A stretch of 64,000 nucleotides of DNA, taken from the NCBI GenBank assembly GCA_019429275.1, contig JAHYJC010000014.1, positions 31,209-95,208 of the forward strand, read 5' to 3'. Below the pieces are notes generated by a model. That model saw nothing but the letters and a program-made list of their open reading frames with translations, did no database searches and was not told the DNA's origin. The DNA comes from Lentimicrobium sp. GTDB lineage: Bacteria; Bacteroidota; Bacteroidia; Bacteroidales; Lentimicrobiaceae. Shown piece after piece: positions 10,506 through 21,942 of the stretch. The position numbers and the translations under genes are program-made. Within the stretch, counting starts at the first letter, position 1. Every line of letters begins with the position of its first letter.

Positions 10506-12104
10506 ATGGACAGTTTAATTTCCGTCAGCTATCTTGCATTATTCTTTATCATAAGCCTGGGACTGGTTGCAGGAAAGGCCAGGTTCAGAGGTTTCTCGCT
10601 TGATATTTCCGCAGTTATTTTTATTGCTATGCTGCTTGGACATTTCGGATTCAGGCTGCCTTCTGAATATCAATATCTTGGATTATTACTATTTATTTTT
10701 ACCATTGGCATACAATCTGGTCCGGGCTTTTTCAGAAGTTTCAAACATTACGGAAAGCATCTTTTCATCATCGCAGGAATCATCATCACAAGTGGGGCCA
10801 TTATCACCTGGGTGATCAGCAGTGTTATGGACATCGACAAAGCGCTGGCTGTTGGTCTCTTTAACGGAGCCATGACCAGCACACCCGGTCTGGCAGCTGC
10901 TGTGGAAGTAAGCAAATCACCTTTGGCTTCAATTGGCTACGGAATCGCTTACCCTTTTGGAGTAATTGGTGTGGTGCTGTTCGTTGCTTTAGTCCCAAAA
11001 ATCCTGAGGATCAATTTTAAGAAAAGTGAAGAAGATTTCAACCGGAGCGTTAAACAAAGCTACCCCGAAATTATTCCTGCCAACTTTAAGGTTGAGAACC
11101 CCAATATTGACGGCAAAACTCTGGTAGAGCTAAAATTCAGGACAGTTACCAATTGCGTAATTTCCAGAGTTAAACACGGCGATATTACCACAACGCCTTC
11201 GCGCGAAACCCAATTGCATTATGACGATGTCATCAGAGCACTTGGCACTGCCGAAGACCTTGAAAATGTTAAATTACTGGTCGGTCCGCAAACCGATGAA
11301 GAACTTCAGTTAGACAAAGGACACGATGTACAATGGGTGCTTGTAACAAGCAAACAGGTAATAAACAAGCCTCTGCAAAAACTCAACCTGGGTGCAAATT
11401 ACGACGCCACTGTTGTGAGGATCAGGCGGAGTGGGATTGAACTCAGGCCGATGCATTACACCATGCTTCGTTTTGGCGACCGCCTGATGGTTGCTACCAG
11501 TCGCGAAAGCATGCCACATGTTGTCAAACTGCTTGGCAACGACGACAAACGCCTTTCAGAAACCGACTTTTTGCCCATCACCCTTGGAATCGTGATCGGT
11601 ATCCTTATCGGAATGATTGAAATTCCTATATTCGGACTTTTTAAATTTAGCCTTGGAGTTACCGGAGGCGTATTGGCTGCTGCACTGATCTTAAGCGGAA
11701 TAGGCAAAACAGGACCGATTATCTGGTCAATGTCGAGCAATGCCAACCAATTGTTCAGGGAACTGGGACTGCTCATGTTTCTGGCAACAGTGGGCTGTGA
11801 AGCAGGCGGGCACATCGAGGAAACCTTTGTTATTTATGGGGCAGGAGTTATAGCTGCCGGCGCAGCCATAACCATATTACCACTGGTCATTGCAATGTTA
11901 GTTGGTAAATATTTGCTTAAAATGAATTTCCTAACCCTGATGGGTGTAATAACCGGTGGCATGACCAGCACTCCCGGCCTGGCTGCTATCAATACCCAAT
12001 CCGATAGCGGCATTGCGCAAGTTGCTTATGCAGCAGTATATCCATTGGCTTTGGTGCTTATGATTATCTTCTCAAACATTCTGTTTCGTGTGCCGCTATT
12101 CTGA
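10506..12104 (+). CDS. AspT/YidE-family putative transporter with TrkA-C domains
   Basis: Duplicated membrane domain with TSTPGLAA repeated in both halves, central RCK_C-like region. Confidence 0.87.
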   Translation: MDSLISVSYLALFFIISLGLVAGKARFRGFSLDISAVIFIAMLLGHFGFRLPSEYQYLGLLLFIFTIGIQSGPGFFRSFKHYGKHLFIIAGIIITSGAIITWVISSVMDIDKALAVGLFNGAMTSTPGLAAAVEVSKSPLASIGYGIAYPFGVIGVVLFVALVPKILRINFKKSEEDFNRSVKQSYPEIIPANFKVENPNIDGKTLVELKFRTVTNCVISRVKHGDITTTPSRETQLHYDDVIRALGTAEDLENVKLLVGPQTDEELQLDKGHDVQWVLVTSKQVINKPLQKLNLGANYDATVVRIRRSGIELRPMHYTMLRFGDRLMVATSRESMPHVVKLLGNDDKRLSETDFLPITLGIVIGILIGMIEIPIFGLFKFSLGVTGGVLAAALILSGIGKTGPIIWSMSSNANQLFRELGLLMFLATVGCEAGGHIEETFVIYGAGVIAAGAAITILPLVIAMLVGKYLLKMNFLTLMGVITGGMTSTPGLAAINTQSDSGIAQVAYAAVYPLALVLMIIFSNILFRVPLF

Positions 12105-12210
12105 AGTGGATTTACTTTAACTTTTCTGAGCGAAATACCACAATGCTCAGGCATGGCCTGTTATTAATCACCGGATTTAAGAATCAATGCATTCAGTAGT
12201 TCCGGTCCTT

Positions 12211-14040
12211 CTACATGTCAATATCCAGATTCAACTGATCCTTCAGGGTTTTAATTGCCGGATTATCCTTGACCATTGCATCAAATTTTTCCTGATCGGT
12301 ATAAGGCTTGCGTGAGGCAGAGGGACGATCTGAAACCAATACTTCGAGCTGAATGCCCCAGTTTTTAAGCTCTTGACGCAGGAAACTCAGAATTTCAGTT
12401 CGTTTTCCTATTACTTCACTGCTTTGAATTTTATTGTCAACAGTAACTACAACTTTGAAATCATCAGCCAATACAGGTGTCCGACAAGTAAGCGTATGGT
12501 AAAGGTTGGCCAGATCTTTTGAAATACCCGCTACCATTGGTTCCCATATTCTTTCCAGGTCGGCCTGGGTAAATTGTTCGCGATCTTCGGGCAGATTTTC
12601 CTCCGTAGCCGAATTTTCATTTTCCTTTTTTAAGGCACCGCTTCCGCATCCCGAGGCCATAAGGTCACCAATATTAAATCCTGAATAAGTAGTTCTTGTA
12701 GATTGAGGCTTTTGAGTCGGTTCAGGTTTTTTTGATTCGGATTTTAATTCGGGGGTCTCAGGCAATGACTGTTTATAATCAGAGGTGGGTTCAGCAGCCA
12801 TTTTTTCCGACTGTGGTGAAATACTGACAGGTTTTTCTGCTGATGAAACCGGGAAAGGTTTAACAACTGCATCTGACGTAATTGGTTTCACAGTAGGTTG
12901 CTGAACAACATTGCTCTGTGCAGGTGTTTCGTGAACTGGCCCTTCGGGATTGGCAAGCCTGCACATCTGCATCAATGCAATTTCAACATGAAGCCTTTTA
13001 TTGTTACTAATCTTGTAATTGAGGTCGCATTGATTGTTGATTTCAAGGGCTTTGAGTAGAAATTTTGCTTCACACAGCAAAGATTGTTGATGATAAAGAC
13101 TCTTAACTTTGGCACTGGTTTCCATCAGTTGAATGGTTTCCGGATCCTGGCTTACCAGTAAATCTCTCAGATGCTGGCCCAACCCAATAATAAAATGTTG
13201 CCCATCGAACCCGTTATCGATAATTTCATTTACGATAAGTAAGGTTTGGCTGATATTTCCCTGAATAATATGATCGGTAATCCTAAAATAATAATCATGA
13301 TCAAGCACATTAAGATTCTCAATCACTTGTTTATATGTTAGTTTGTTACCAGCGTAACTCACCAGCTGGTCGAACATGGACAGAGCATCGCGCAATCCCC
13401 CATCGGCTTTCTGAGCTATAACATGCAGGGCTTCGGTTTCTGCCTCAATATGTTCACTTTCGGCTACCCAGGCCAGGTGATGTGCAATATCTTCAACGCT
13501 GATTCGACGAAAATCGAAAATCTGACAACGTGAAAGAATGGTAGGAATAATTTTATGTTTCTCGGTGGTGGCAAGAATAAATTTTGCATAAGCAGGTGGC
13601 TCTTCCAGTGTTTTCAGAAAGGCATTAAAAGCCTGCGACGATAACATATGAACCTCATCAATAATATAAACCTTATATTTCCCTGCCTGAGGAGGAATAC
13701 GCACCTGATCAACAAGTGTGCGGATATCTTCCACCGAATTATTGGAAGCTGCATCAAGTTCATAAATATTAAATGATGATGTGTGACTGAACGAAATGCA
13801 TGATTCGCAAATATTACAGGCTTCTCCTTCAGGGGTAAGGTTCTGACAATTTATGGTTTTGGCCAGAATTCTGGCGCAGGTAGTTTTACCCACTCCCCTG
13901 GGGCCTGTAAACAAAAAAGCCTGAGCAATCTGCTGGTTACGGATTGCATTTTTCAGGGTATTTGTAATGGAAGCCTGTCCTACTACAGATGCAAAGGAAG
14001 CAGGGCGATATTTTCGGGCCGAAACAATAAAATTCTCCAT
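12211..14040 (-). CDS. dnaX: DNA polymerase III subunits gamma/tau
   Basis: FTGPRGVGKTTCARILAKTINC, IDEVHMLSSQAFNAFLKTLEEPP, zinc motif CQ..CNICESC. Confidence 0.96.
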   Translation of the reverse strand: MENFIVSARKYRPASFASVVGQASITNTLKNAIRNQQIAQAFLFTGPRGVGKTTCARILAKTINCQNLTPEGEACNICESCISFSHTSSFNIYELDAASNNSVEDIRTLVDQVRIPPQAGKYKVYIIDEVHMLSSQAFNAFLKTLEEPPAYAKFILATTEKHKIIPTILSRCQIFDFRRISVEDIAHHLAWVAESEHIEAETEALHVIAQKADGGLRDALSMFDQLVSYAGNKLTYKQVIENLNVLDHDYYFRITDHIIQGNISQTLLIVNEIIDNGFDGQHFIIGLGQHLRDLLVSQDPETIQLMETSAKVKSLYHQQSLLCEAKFLLKALEINNQCDLNYKISNNKRLHVEIALMQMCRLANPEGPVHETPAQSNVVQQPTVKPITSDAVVKPFPVSSAEKPVSISPQSEKMAAEPTSDYKQSLPETPELKSESKKPEPTQKPQSTRTTYSGFNIGDLMASGCGSGALKKENENSATEENLPEDREQFTQADLERIWEPMVAGISKDLANLYHTLTCRTPVLADDFKVVVTVDNKIQSSEVIGKRTEILSFLRQELKNWGIQLEVLVSDRPSASRKPYTDQEKFDAMVKDNPAIKTLKDQLNLDIDM

Positions 14041-14172
14041 CAGAAAAGGGTTTAATTTCAGGAGTTCAAACTTACATCAAAAATCAATGTAATTGAGCAG
14101 TTTCCCAATTTTAAAAAACCAAATGGTTATGCCTGGAAAATTCAAATTCCTTTACCAACAGCATATAAAAGA

Positions 14173-15579
14173 TCAATTTTCGATAACCTCAGCTGCAATC
14201 AACCTATCAAAGCGGGTTCCGGGTTCACGGTGATAAACCAGCACAGTGTAACTGTTCCTTGTTTCATAAAGGCTGCCTTCGAGCCTGAAGAGTTCTGCTT
14301 TGGTTTTGCCGTTTGGCAGAAAAGCATACAGGTAGTTATAATAACCCTGCTTCAAATATAACCGGGTTTCATAACCTTGCCGTGCAAAGTTGTACTTCAT
14401 CCGCCCATAAGGTTCATTTCCATCTGCACCTGAAGTTGACCGAAACTGCCAATCGGTAAGTGCTCCCATCACATAAACCGAACCATCGGTAAAAGGAGAT
14501 TCAAGAGGAATGTAAAAATCGACCCAAACATATTCGGCTTCGGTGGAAGTATTCTGAGCATCTTCGGTCTTTATAAGCATTTGACCGTTGATTTCAGAAT
14601 AAGTTACATATACTTTATTGGTTCTTCGGGCATCAGGAAACAATGTAACATGATACCCATCAGCCCGGTTTTCAATAAATCTCACCCTCTCCGAATTGTA
14701 CCTGAGACTCTTTATGTCAAAATATCTGAATTCATTTCCTGCCTCAAAAGTGTTGGATCCATCAGTGTACTGGTAGTCAAGTTCATCGTTTCTCAGCATC
14801 AAAGGTTTCATTCCCCAAAGGGCATTATCCCAACGATGGTTCTGCAAAACAACAACTTTGAGGTCGCGATAAGGTTCAGCTATCGGATAGGACGTATGGT
14901 GAACAGAAAACGGAATTTCGTGGTGAGAAAAATACTGGTCAATGTTACCTGCTCTTTTGACTTTTCCTGAGACTTTTACCTTTGGATCAACAACCATAAA
15001 CCTTCGGGTTATGATGGGTTTGCCAGGATTACCATCAGGATATATTTTTAAAAGATAATTGCCCGGTAAAGTAAACTTCAGGTTGTCATTTGGAAGAATA
15101 ATGCTGTAATGCGTGAATGGCTGCAGCGTATTGAACGAAAAACGGTATTCTCTGATATAGTCATTGGTGAATCCTTCGAGGTATTCGTTTTGCCACAGAT
15201 CTGAAGGTTTCCAGTATGCATCGCAATGCACAACTGTATATTGCCAGCTTTTGTAATCACCATCCAGATCGTCGAATGAAAGTACCAACCTTTCATTGGA
15301 TTTATAAAGAATTATGGGTGGCGTAATTTCCCAACCTTCGCGATGAAAAAGCACCGTTTTGATAGATTTGTCATAAACATAGTCTTCATACCTCAAAAAA
15401 TCACCTTCAAAGTATGCATTACTTTTGTCCTGAACTTTTTCAGTATCTACTCTGGTCTCTCTCTTTTTCTTTTGTTTTGATCCTGTTTCCTGACCATAGA
15501 GCCCTGCAAAAGAGAAAACAAATATTATTAGAACAATCAGAAAACGTGAAATTTTTGGAGCGGAAGATGACATATGCAA
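14173..15579 (-). CDS. DUF5103-type exported protein
   Basis: Signal peptide; YKSNERLVLSFDDLDGDYKSWQYTVVHCDAYWKPS typical of this Bacteroidetes family. Confidence 0.75.
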   Translation of the reverse strand: MHMSSSAPKISRFLIVLIIFVFSFAGLYGQETGSKQKKKRETRVDTEKVQDKSNAYFEGDFLRYEDYVYDKSIKTVLFHREGWEITPPIILYKSNERLVLSFDDLDGDYKSWQYTVVHCDAYWKPSDLWQNEYLEGFTNDYIREYRFSFNTLQPFTHYSIILPNDNLKFTLPGNYLLKIYPDGNPGKPIITRRFMVVDPKVKVSGKVKRAGNIDQYFSHHEIPFSVHHTSYPIAEPYRDLKVVVLQNHRWDNALWGMKPLMLRNDELDYQYTDGSNTFEAGNEFRYFDIKSLRYNSERVRFIENRADGYHVTLFPDARRTNKVYVTYSEINGQMLIKTEDAQNTSTEAEYVWVDFYIPLESPFTDGSVYVMGALTDWQFRSTSGADGNEPYGRMKYNFARQGYETRLYLKQGYYNYLYAFLPNGKTKAELFRLEGSLYETRNSYTVLVYHREPGTRFDRLIAAEVIEN

Positions 15580-15766
15580 AAAATAAATTGTTAATGACTG
15601 AAATTCAATGAGAAATTACAAAAAATGAAAGATATCTCTTTCAATTGTAACAGAAATCACAATGCAATATTGCAAATAAAATTAAAATCAGTAGTTTTGT
15701 TTATCAAAAAATAAAAAAAAGTGCAAAATTTATTCATGCATAAAACTAAATATTTGACTTTATCAA

Positions 15767-15774
15767 TACCTTTG
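15767..15774 (+). promoter_or_regulatory. -7 box TACCTTTG upstream of nqr operon
   Basis: TAnnTTTG match shortly before nqrA start. Confidence 0.5.
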
Positions 15775-15785
15775 CCGCTTTAATA

Positions 15786-17159
15786 TTGCAACTGTTTGAA
15801 ATGACAACTACTATGCCGAAAACAATAAAACTATTCAAAGGTCTGAATATCAGGATAAAAGGTGCAGCAGAAAAAACCCTTACGGCATTAACGCCAAAAA
15901 CCTATGCGATAAAACCTACTGATTTTATAGGTGTATTTCCACGCATGCTGGTAAAAGAAGGCGATACTGTGATGGCAGGATCTCCTTTATTTATTGACAA
16001 ATACCGTGATAATATCAAATTTACCTCACCAGTAAGTGGAGTTGTATCTGAAATCAAAAGAGGTGATAAACGTTTGTTAATGGAAGTAAGGATTGAAGCG
16101 GATGGAAAAAATTCGCAGGTCAACTTTGTACCAGCCGATCCTGGCAAACTCACAAAAGAGGAAATCTCCGGCAAAATGCTCGAAAGTGGCATTTGGACAT
16201 TGATTCGTCAAAGGCCTTATGGCATAATTGCAAATCCACTTGATACACCAAAAGCCATTCATGTTTCAGCATTTGATACAGCACCACTTGCACCTGATTA
16301 TGATTTTATTGTAAATGGACAAGGCGATGCTTTTCAAGCCGGAATTGATGCATTGGCAAAACTAGGCAACTGTAAAATAAACTTAAATGTTGGAGAAAGT
16401 ACGTCAGCAAAAGAGTTTTTAAGCAGCAGAAACACCGAAATTACTACTTTTAAAGGAAAACATCCGATCGGTAATGTTGGCATTCAAATTCATCATATTG
16501 ATCCGATAAACAAAGGAGATATTGTATGGTTTGCAGGTGTTCAGGATGTCATCACCATTGGTAATTTTTTCCTGAAAGGCATATATGATGCTGCCATTAC
16601 TGTCGCACTTGCAGGATCAGAAGTATTAAAACCTCGCTATTTCAGAACCATGCGTTGCGCAGAAGTTGCACCAATGCTCAAAGGCAACATCAGCGAAGGT
16701 AAGGTGAGGTTAATTTCAGGCAATGTACTTACCGGTAGTAAAATTCGACATGATAATTACATTAACTTCTATGATTCAATGATAAGTGCCATTCCCGAAG
16801 GCGACTATCATGAATTTCTGGGATGGGCACTTCCTGGCCTGGGAAAATTCAGTTTCTCACGCACATTTTTTTCATGGCTCACACCGGGCAAGGAATACCG
16901 GCTCGATACCAACCTTCATGGAGGAGAACGTGCTTTTGTTATGACCGGGCAGTTCGAAAAGGTGCTGCCAATGGATATTTATCCAATGCAACTCCTGAAA
17001 GCCATCATGACCGAAGATATTGATCTAATGGAAAACCTTGGCATTTACGAAGTTGAACCTGAAGATCTTGCATTATGCGAATTCATTGATACCTCCAAAA
17101 CCGAAATTCAGACCCTGGTAAGAAAAGGGCTGGAAATTATGCGGAAAGAGATGAGCTAA
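15786..17159 (+). CDS. nqrA: Na+-translocating NADH:quinone reductase subunit A
   Basis: First gene of complete nqr operon; IKLFKGLNIRIKGAAE N-terminus (true start possibly at the internal ATG for MPKTIKLFKG). Confidence 0.95.
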   Translation: MQLFEMTTTMPKTIKLFKGLNIRIKGAAEKTLTALTPKTYAIKPTDFIGVFPRMLVKEGDTVMAGSPLFIDKYRDNIKFTSPVSGVVSEIKRGDKRLLMEVRIEADGKNSQVNFVPADPGKLTKEEISGKMLESGIWTLIRQRPYGIIANPLDTPKAIHVSAFDTAPLAPDYDFIVNGQGDAFQAGIDALAKLGNCKINLNVGESTSAKEFLSSRNTEITTFKGKHPIGNVGIQIHHIDPINKGDIVWFAGVQDVITIGNFFLKGIYDAAITVALAGSEVLKPRYFRTMRCAEVAPMLKGNISEGKVRLISGNVLTGSKIRHDNYINFYDSMISAIPEGDYHEFLGWALPGLGKFSFSRTFFSWLTPGKEYRLDTNLHGGERAFVMTGQFEKVLPMDIYPMQLLKAIMTEDIDLMENLGIYEVEPEDLALCEFIDTSKTEIQTLVRKGLEIMRKEMS

Positions 17160-17308
17160 AAACCACAGAAATTTTTTAAGGCAAGGAATTTAAAATAAAA
17201 CTTGCTTTTGCGATCAGATTAATGGAAAGTTAATTTTTAACACATTTTACCTGCCCACATTCTGCTAAGAAACTGAATTAAAAAAAATAAAAATCAACAC
17301 AATACTGA

Positions 17309-18466
17309 ATGAAAGCGCTTAGAAAACAACTGGACAAAATAAAGCCTCAGTTCCGGAAGGGTGGAAAGTTCGAAAAGCTTGAATCTACATTTGATGCTTT
17401 TGAAACTTTTCTTTTTGTTCCCGACAAAACCACAGCTCATGGCAGTCATATCCGCGATAGCATCGATATGAAACGCACCATGAGTATCGTTGTAATCGCC
17501 CTCATTCCCACACTCCTTTTTGGAATTTGGAATGCAGGTCATCAGCACTTTTTGTCGTTTGGTGAAGTTGCCTCATTCTGGGATAAATTCCTTTTTGGCC
17601 TGTGGAAAATTTTACCCATTATTGTAGTATCATATGTTGTTGGCCTGGGTATTGAATTTGCTTTTGCACAATTCAGGCACCATGAAGTAAACGAAGGTTT
17701 TCTTGTTTCGGGTATGCTTATTCCTTTGGTTGTTCCGCCTGATGTTCCATTATGGATGGTAGCTTTGGCCACAGCATTTGCTGTAATTATTGGTAAAGAG
17801 GTATTCGGTGGAACAGGAATGAATATACTTAATCCGGCCCTTACTGCCCGTGCTTTTCTGTTTTTTGCATATCCAGCCTATATGTCGGGCGACAAAGTGT
17901 GGATAGCTGAAAAAGCCGATGCTTATTCTGGGGCTACTCCACTCGCTGAGGCCACCGCCGGAATTGAAAGTGGTGTTGTAAATTTCTCACACTCCTTTAT
18001 GGATATGTTTCTGGGCTTTATTCCCGGATCTATCGGAGAAACATCAACCCTGGCAATTCTTGTAGGGGCTTTAATACTTGTTTTCACAGGTGTTGGCAGC
18101 CTCAGGATCATAATTTCGGTTATTTTTGGTGGCGTGTTTATGGGTGGACTTCTTAATATTATTGGTGTTAATGCCTATATGGAAGTCCCATTCTATTATC
18201 ACCTGGTTATGGGTGGATTTGCTTTTGGAGCGGTATATATGGCAACAGATCCTGTTACTGCATCACAAACAAATACAGGAAAGTTGATTTATGGTTTCCT
18301 TATTGGATTGATGGCTGTACTTATCAGGGTGCTTAACCCGGCTTACCCCGAAGGCATGATGTTAGCCATTTTGCTTATGAATGTTTTTGCTCCGCTTATC
18401 GACCACTATGTGGTTGAGGCCAACATCAAACGGCGTCTTAAGAGGATAAAACCGATAGCAGCCTGA
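17309..18466 (+). CDS. nqrB: Na+-translocating NADH:quinone reductase subunit B
   Basis: Multi-TM RnfD/NqrB family; SGATPLA flavinylation motif. Confidence 0.96.
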   Translation: MKALRKQLDKIKPQFRKGGKFEKLESTFDAFETFLFVPDKTTAHGSHIRDSIDMKRTMSIVVIALIPTLLFGIWNAGHQHFLSFGEVASFWDKFLFGLWKILPIIVVSYVVGLGIEFAFAQFRHHEVNEGFLVSGMLIPLVVPPDVPLWMVALATAFAVIIGKEVFGGTGMNILNPALTARAFLFFAYPAYMSGDKVWIAEKADAYSGATPLAEATAGIESGVVNFSHSFMDMFLGFIPGSIGETSTLAILVGALILVFTGVGSLRIIISVIFGGVFMGGLLNIIGVNAYMEVPFYYHLVMGGFAFGAVYMATDPVTASQTNTGKLIYGFLIGLMAVLIRVLNPAYPEGMMLAILLMNVFAPLIDHYVVEANIKRRLKRIKPIAA

Positions 18467-18506
18467 GCAAGCAATTTAAACTTATACAATTTAAAAAAAA
18501 GAATTT

Positions 18507-19268
18507 ATGTACAGTAACGGCTATATTTTCAGATACGCTTCTATCATGGTCATACTGGTAGCAGCAATACTCTCTGCCGCTGCCATCCTGTTGCAACCTG
18601 CCCAGGAGCGGAATGTCAAAATCGAAAAAATTCAGGATATACTCAAGTCTGCCAATATTCAGTCAACCCCTTCAACTGCCGAAAAACTTTACGAACAATA
18701 CATCGTTAAAGAAATCGTGATTAACAGTGCCGGGGAAGAAATTGGTGTTTATGCGGGCGGAATATTTGAAACCGGAAACCGCAGGGCTTTTGATGTTGAC
18801 CTCAAAACCGAACTCAAAGCCAAACACCTTAAGGCACAGGGCAAGCCGGCACAGGAACCTGTGTATCCTTTGTTCGTTTGCAAAAAAGACAACGAGTTGT
18901 TTTACATAATACCTCTGCAGGGAGTCGGGCTTTGGGGACCCATATGGGGAAACATGGCTTTGAAAGACGATTTTAATACGGTAGCAGGTGTTTCATTCGG
19001 CCATAAGGGTGAAACGCCCGGACTTGGTGCAGAAATAGCAACCGAAATATTCACAGAACAATTTCCTTCCAAAACTATTTTTAATGTCGAAGGAAAATTT
19101 GAATCTATACAGGTAGTCAAGGGCGGTGTTGCAAACTCCAACATTAATCCTGTCCATGGTGTTGATGCAATTTCAGGCGGAACAATAACCAGCAATGGTG
19201 TTTCTGCTATGCTTAAAGATTGTCTTGAAAATTATGTAACGTATATCAAAAATCAAAAAGCCATATGA
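18507..19268 (+). CDS. nqrC: Na+-translocating NADH:quinone reductase subunit C
   Basis: FMN-binding domain with [13 protein letters not shown] flavinylation motif. Confidence 0.95.
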   Translation: MYSNGYIFRYASIMVILVAAILSAAAILLQPAQERNVKIEKIQDILKSANIQSTPSTAEKLYEQYIVKEIVINSAGEEIGVYAGGIFETGNRRAFDVDLKTELKAKHLKAQGKPAQEPVYPLFVCKKDNELFYIIPLQGVGLWGPIWGNMALKDDFNTVAGVSFGHKGETPGLGAEIATEIFTEQFPSKTIFNVEGKFESIQVVKGGVANSNINPVHGVDAISGGTITSNGVSAMLKDCLENYVTYIKNQKAI

Positions 19269-19921
19269 GTACTGAAAAAACCGAAAGAGAGCCAATGTTC
19301 TCTGCGAAAATTAAAAAACTGCTTATAGGGCCTCTGAATAAGGACAATCCGATTACAGTTCAGGTTTTAGGAATTTGTTCTGCATTGGCCGTTACTGTCA
19401 AACTTGAGCCGGCAGTAGTAATGTCGATCTCTGTAATTGCAGTTACAGCCATTGCAAACCTTTTGATTTCCCTGTTGCGGAATACCATTCCACCCCGTAT
19501 ACGAATCATTGTGCAACTCGTTGTAATTGCTTCACTTGTAATTCTTGTTGATCAGATACTCAAAGCCTATGTTTATGATGTGAGCAAACAACTCTCAGTA
19601 TTTGTTGGACTAATCATCACCAACTGTATCATCATGGGGCGTCTTGAAGCATTTGCTATGGCAAATAAGCCCTGGCCTGCATTTGTTGATGGTATAGGCA
19701 ATGGCCTTGGATACGGCGTTATTCTGATCATTGTTGCATTCTTCCGCGAACTGCTTGGCTCAGGAACCATATGGGGTCTTCATGTTATGCCAAAAGCATT
19801 CTATGAACTGGGCTATGTTAACAATGGTTTGATGATTCTGCCTCCAATGGCACTGATTGTGGTCGGTATTATTATCTGGGTGCAACGTTCAAAAAATCCT
19901 GATCTTCAGGAAGAAAACTAG
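19265..19921 (+). CDS. nqrD: Na+-translocating NADH:quinone reductase subunit D
   Basis: RnfE/NqrD membrane protein, overlaps nqrC stop. Confidence 0.95.
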   Translation: MSTEKTEREPMFSAKIKKLLIGPLNKDNPITVQVLGICSALAVTVKLEPAVVMSISVIAVTAIANLLISLLRNTIPPRIRIIVQLVVIASLVILVDQILKAYVYDVSKQLSVFVGLIITNCIIMGRLEAFAMANKPWPAFVDGIGNGLGYGVILIIVAFFRELLGSGTIWGLHVMPKAFYELGYVNNGLMILPPMALIVVGIIIWVQRSKNPDLQEEN

Positions 19922-19947
19922 TCTATCATCCAACACAAAAACAGATT

Positions 19948-20565
19948 ATGGAAAATCTTTTGAACATATTTGTTAAGTCAATTTTCGTTGACAACATGAT
20001 TTTTGCATACTTCCTTGGGATGTGTTCCTATCTGGCAGTATCAAAAACCGTAAAAACTTCTGTCGGGTTGGGTATTGCCGTAATTTTCGTTCTGGGAATT
20101 ACGGTGCCTGTTGATTACCTGATCAACAACTACCTTCTCCGAAAAGGAGCCCTTTCCTGGCTTGGTGCCGATTTTGCAGGAGTAGATTTGAGTTTCCTTA
20201 GTTTTATCATGTTTATTGCGGTGATAGCTTCAATGGTGCAACTGGTAGAAATGGTAATTGAAAAATTCTCACCTACTCTTTATTCATCTCTTGGAATTTT
20301 CCTCCCGCTGATAGCCGTTAACTGTGCTATTCTTGGTGGATCACTCTTTATGCAGGAACGTGATTATGGATCTATTGCTGAAGCTACCGTATTCGGGCTT
20401 GGAAGCGGCATAGGATGGTTTCTCGCCATTGTTGCCATTGCAGCCATCAGAGAAAAAATCAAGTATTCGAATGTCCCAAAACCACTCAGGGGCCTTGGCA
20501 TAACATTTATAATTACAGGGCTTATGGGTATTGCTTTTATGAGCTTTATGGGTATTAAATTATAA
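19948..20565 (+). CDS. nqrE: Na+-translocating NADH:quinone reductase subunit E
   Basis: RnfA/NqrE membrane protein ([31 protein letters not shown]). Confidence 0.95.
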   Translation: MENLLNIFVKSIFVDNMIFAYFLGMCSYLAVSKTVKTSVGLGIAVIFVLGITVPVDYLINNYLLRKGALSWLGADFAGVDLSFLSFIMFIAVIASMVQLVEMVIEKFSPTLYSSLGIFLPLIAVNCAILGGSLFMQERDYGSIAEATVFGLGSGIGWFLAIVAIAAIREKIKYSNVPKPLRGLGITFIITGLMGIAFMSFMGIKL

Positions 20566-20602
20566 TCCTTTCCACAAAAAATTACAACAGAAAATTATAA
20601 AC

Positions 20603-21847
20603 ATGGGAACAGTATCTATTATACTCATCAGCATTGTGGTTTTTCTTACCATCATTCTAATGCTGGTAGGACTCTTGCTCTACGTAAGAAAAAAACTTAC
20701 CCCACCGGGTAAAGTTAAGATTACCATTAACAATGATACCGTTTTGGATGCCGATCCGGGTTCGTCACTGCTCAGCACACTGGCCACTCAGAAAATATTT
20801 CTTCCTTCTGCCTGCGGAGGAGGAGGAACCTGTGCCATGTGCAAATGCCAGGTTTTTGAGGGTGCCGGAGATATTCTTCCAACTGAAAAAGGATATTTTA
20901 CCCGCAAAGAGCAACAGAACAACTGGAGGCTTGGTTGCCAGGTAAAAGTAAGAGGAGATCTGAATATCGGAATTCCAAAGGAAATTTTCGGCATCAAGAA
21001 ATGGGAATGCGAAGTGGTAAGCAACCGCAATGTAGCTACTTTCATCAAAGAATTTGTTGTTCGACTCCCCGAAGGTGAAACCCTTGATTTTCAATCAGGT
21101 GGATATATCCAGATCGATGTTCCGAAAGTTGATATTGATTTCAAGGATATTGTTGTAGAAGACAAATTCCTTGAAGACTGGGACAAACTGAAAATATGGG
21201 ATCTCAAGATGAAAAACCCTGAACCGATTTTCAGGGCTTATTCAATGGCTAACTATCCTGCCGAAGGAAATATTGTAATGCTGAATATCCGCATTGCAAC
21301 TCCACCCTGGGACCGTGCCAAAAATCAATTCATGAACGTAAATCCAGGCATTTGCTCTTCCTACATTTTTTCACGCAAACCCGGTGATAAAGTAATGGTT
21401 TCTGGCCCTTACGGAGAATTCCACATCAAACATTCTGAAAAAGAAATGCTTTACATTGGTGGTGGTGCAGGTATGGCTCCTCTCAGATCGCAGATTTTCC
21501 ACATGTTCCATACCGAAAAAACAAACCGTAAGGTTTCTTATTGGTATGGTGCAAGATCAATGCGCGAGGTATTCTATGATGATGAATTCATGGCTATTGA
21601 GAAAAAATTTCCAAATTTCAAATTTAATATTGCCCTGTCAGAACCCCTGCCCGAAGACAATTGGACTGGCTACAAGGGATTCATTCACCAGGTTGTTCTG
21701 GACAACTACCTCAATCAGCACCCAGAACCGGAAGAGATTGAATATTACCTCTGTGGCCCTCCAATGATGAACTCAGCAGTTTTTAAAATGCTTGACAATC
21801 TTGGAGTACCCAAAGAGAATATCGCCTTCGACGATTTCGGAGGATAA
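20603..21847 (+). CDS. nqrF: Na+-translocating NADH:quinone reductase subunit F
   Basis: 2Fe-2[16 protein letters not shown]-binding [12 protein letters not shown] site [11 protein letters not shown]. Confidence 0.97.
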   Translation: MGTVSIILISIVVFLTIILMLVGLLLYVRKKLTPPGKVKITINNDTVLDADPGSSLLSTLATQKIFLPSACGGGGTCAMCKCQVFEGAGDILPTEKGYFTRKEQQNNWRLGCQVKVRGDLNIGIPKEIFGIKKWECEVVSNRNVATFIKEFVVRLPEGETLDFQSGGYIQIDVPKVDIDFKDIVVEDKFLEDWDKLKIWDLKMKNPEPIFRAYSMANYPAEGNIVMLNIRIATPPWDRAKNQFMNVNPGICSSYIFSRKPGDKVMVSGPYGEFHIKHSEKEMLYIGGGAGMAPLRSQIFHMFHTEKTNRKVSYWYGARSMREVFYDDEFMAIEKKFPNFKFNIALSEPLPEDNWTGYKGFIHQVVLDNYLNQHPEPEEIEYYLCGPPMMNSAVFKMLDNLGVPKENIAFDDFGG

Positions 21848-21870
21848 ATTTCAAACTTAAAATTGAAAAA

Positions 21871-21899
21871 AGCGTTGGCATTGCCGGCGCTTTTTTTTT
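21871..21899 (+). terminator. Rho-independent terminator after nqrF
   Basis: agcgttggc-att-gccggcgct hairpin followed by nine T. Confidence 0.85.
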
Positions 21900-21942
21900 G
21901 AGCATTAATTCTTACTTTCGCATTACAAAAAAATGATCTGAA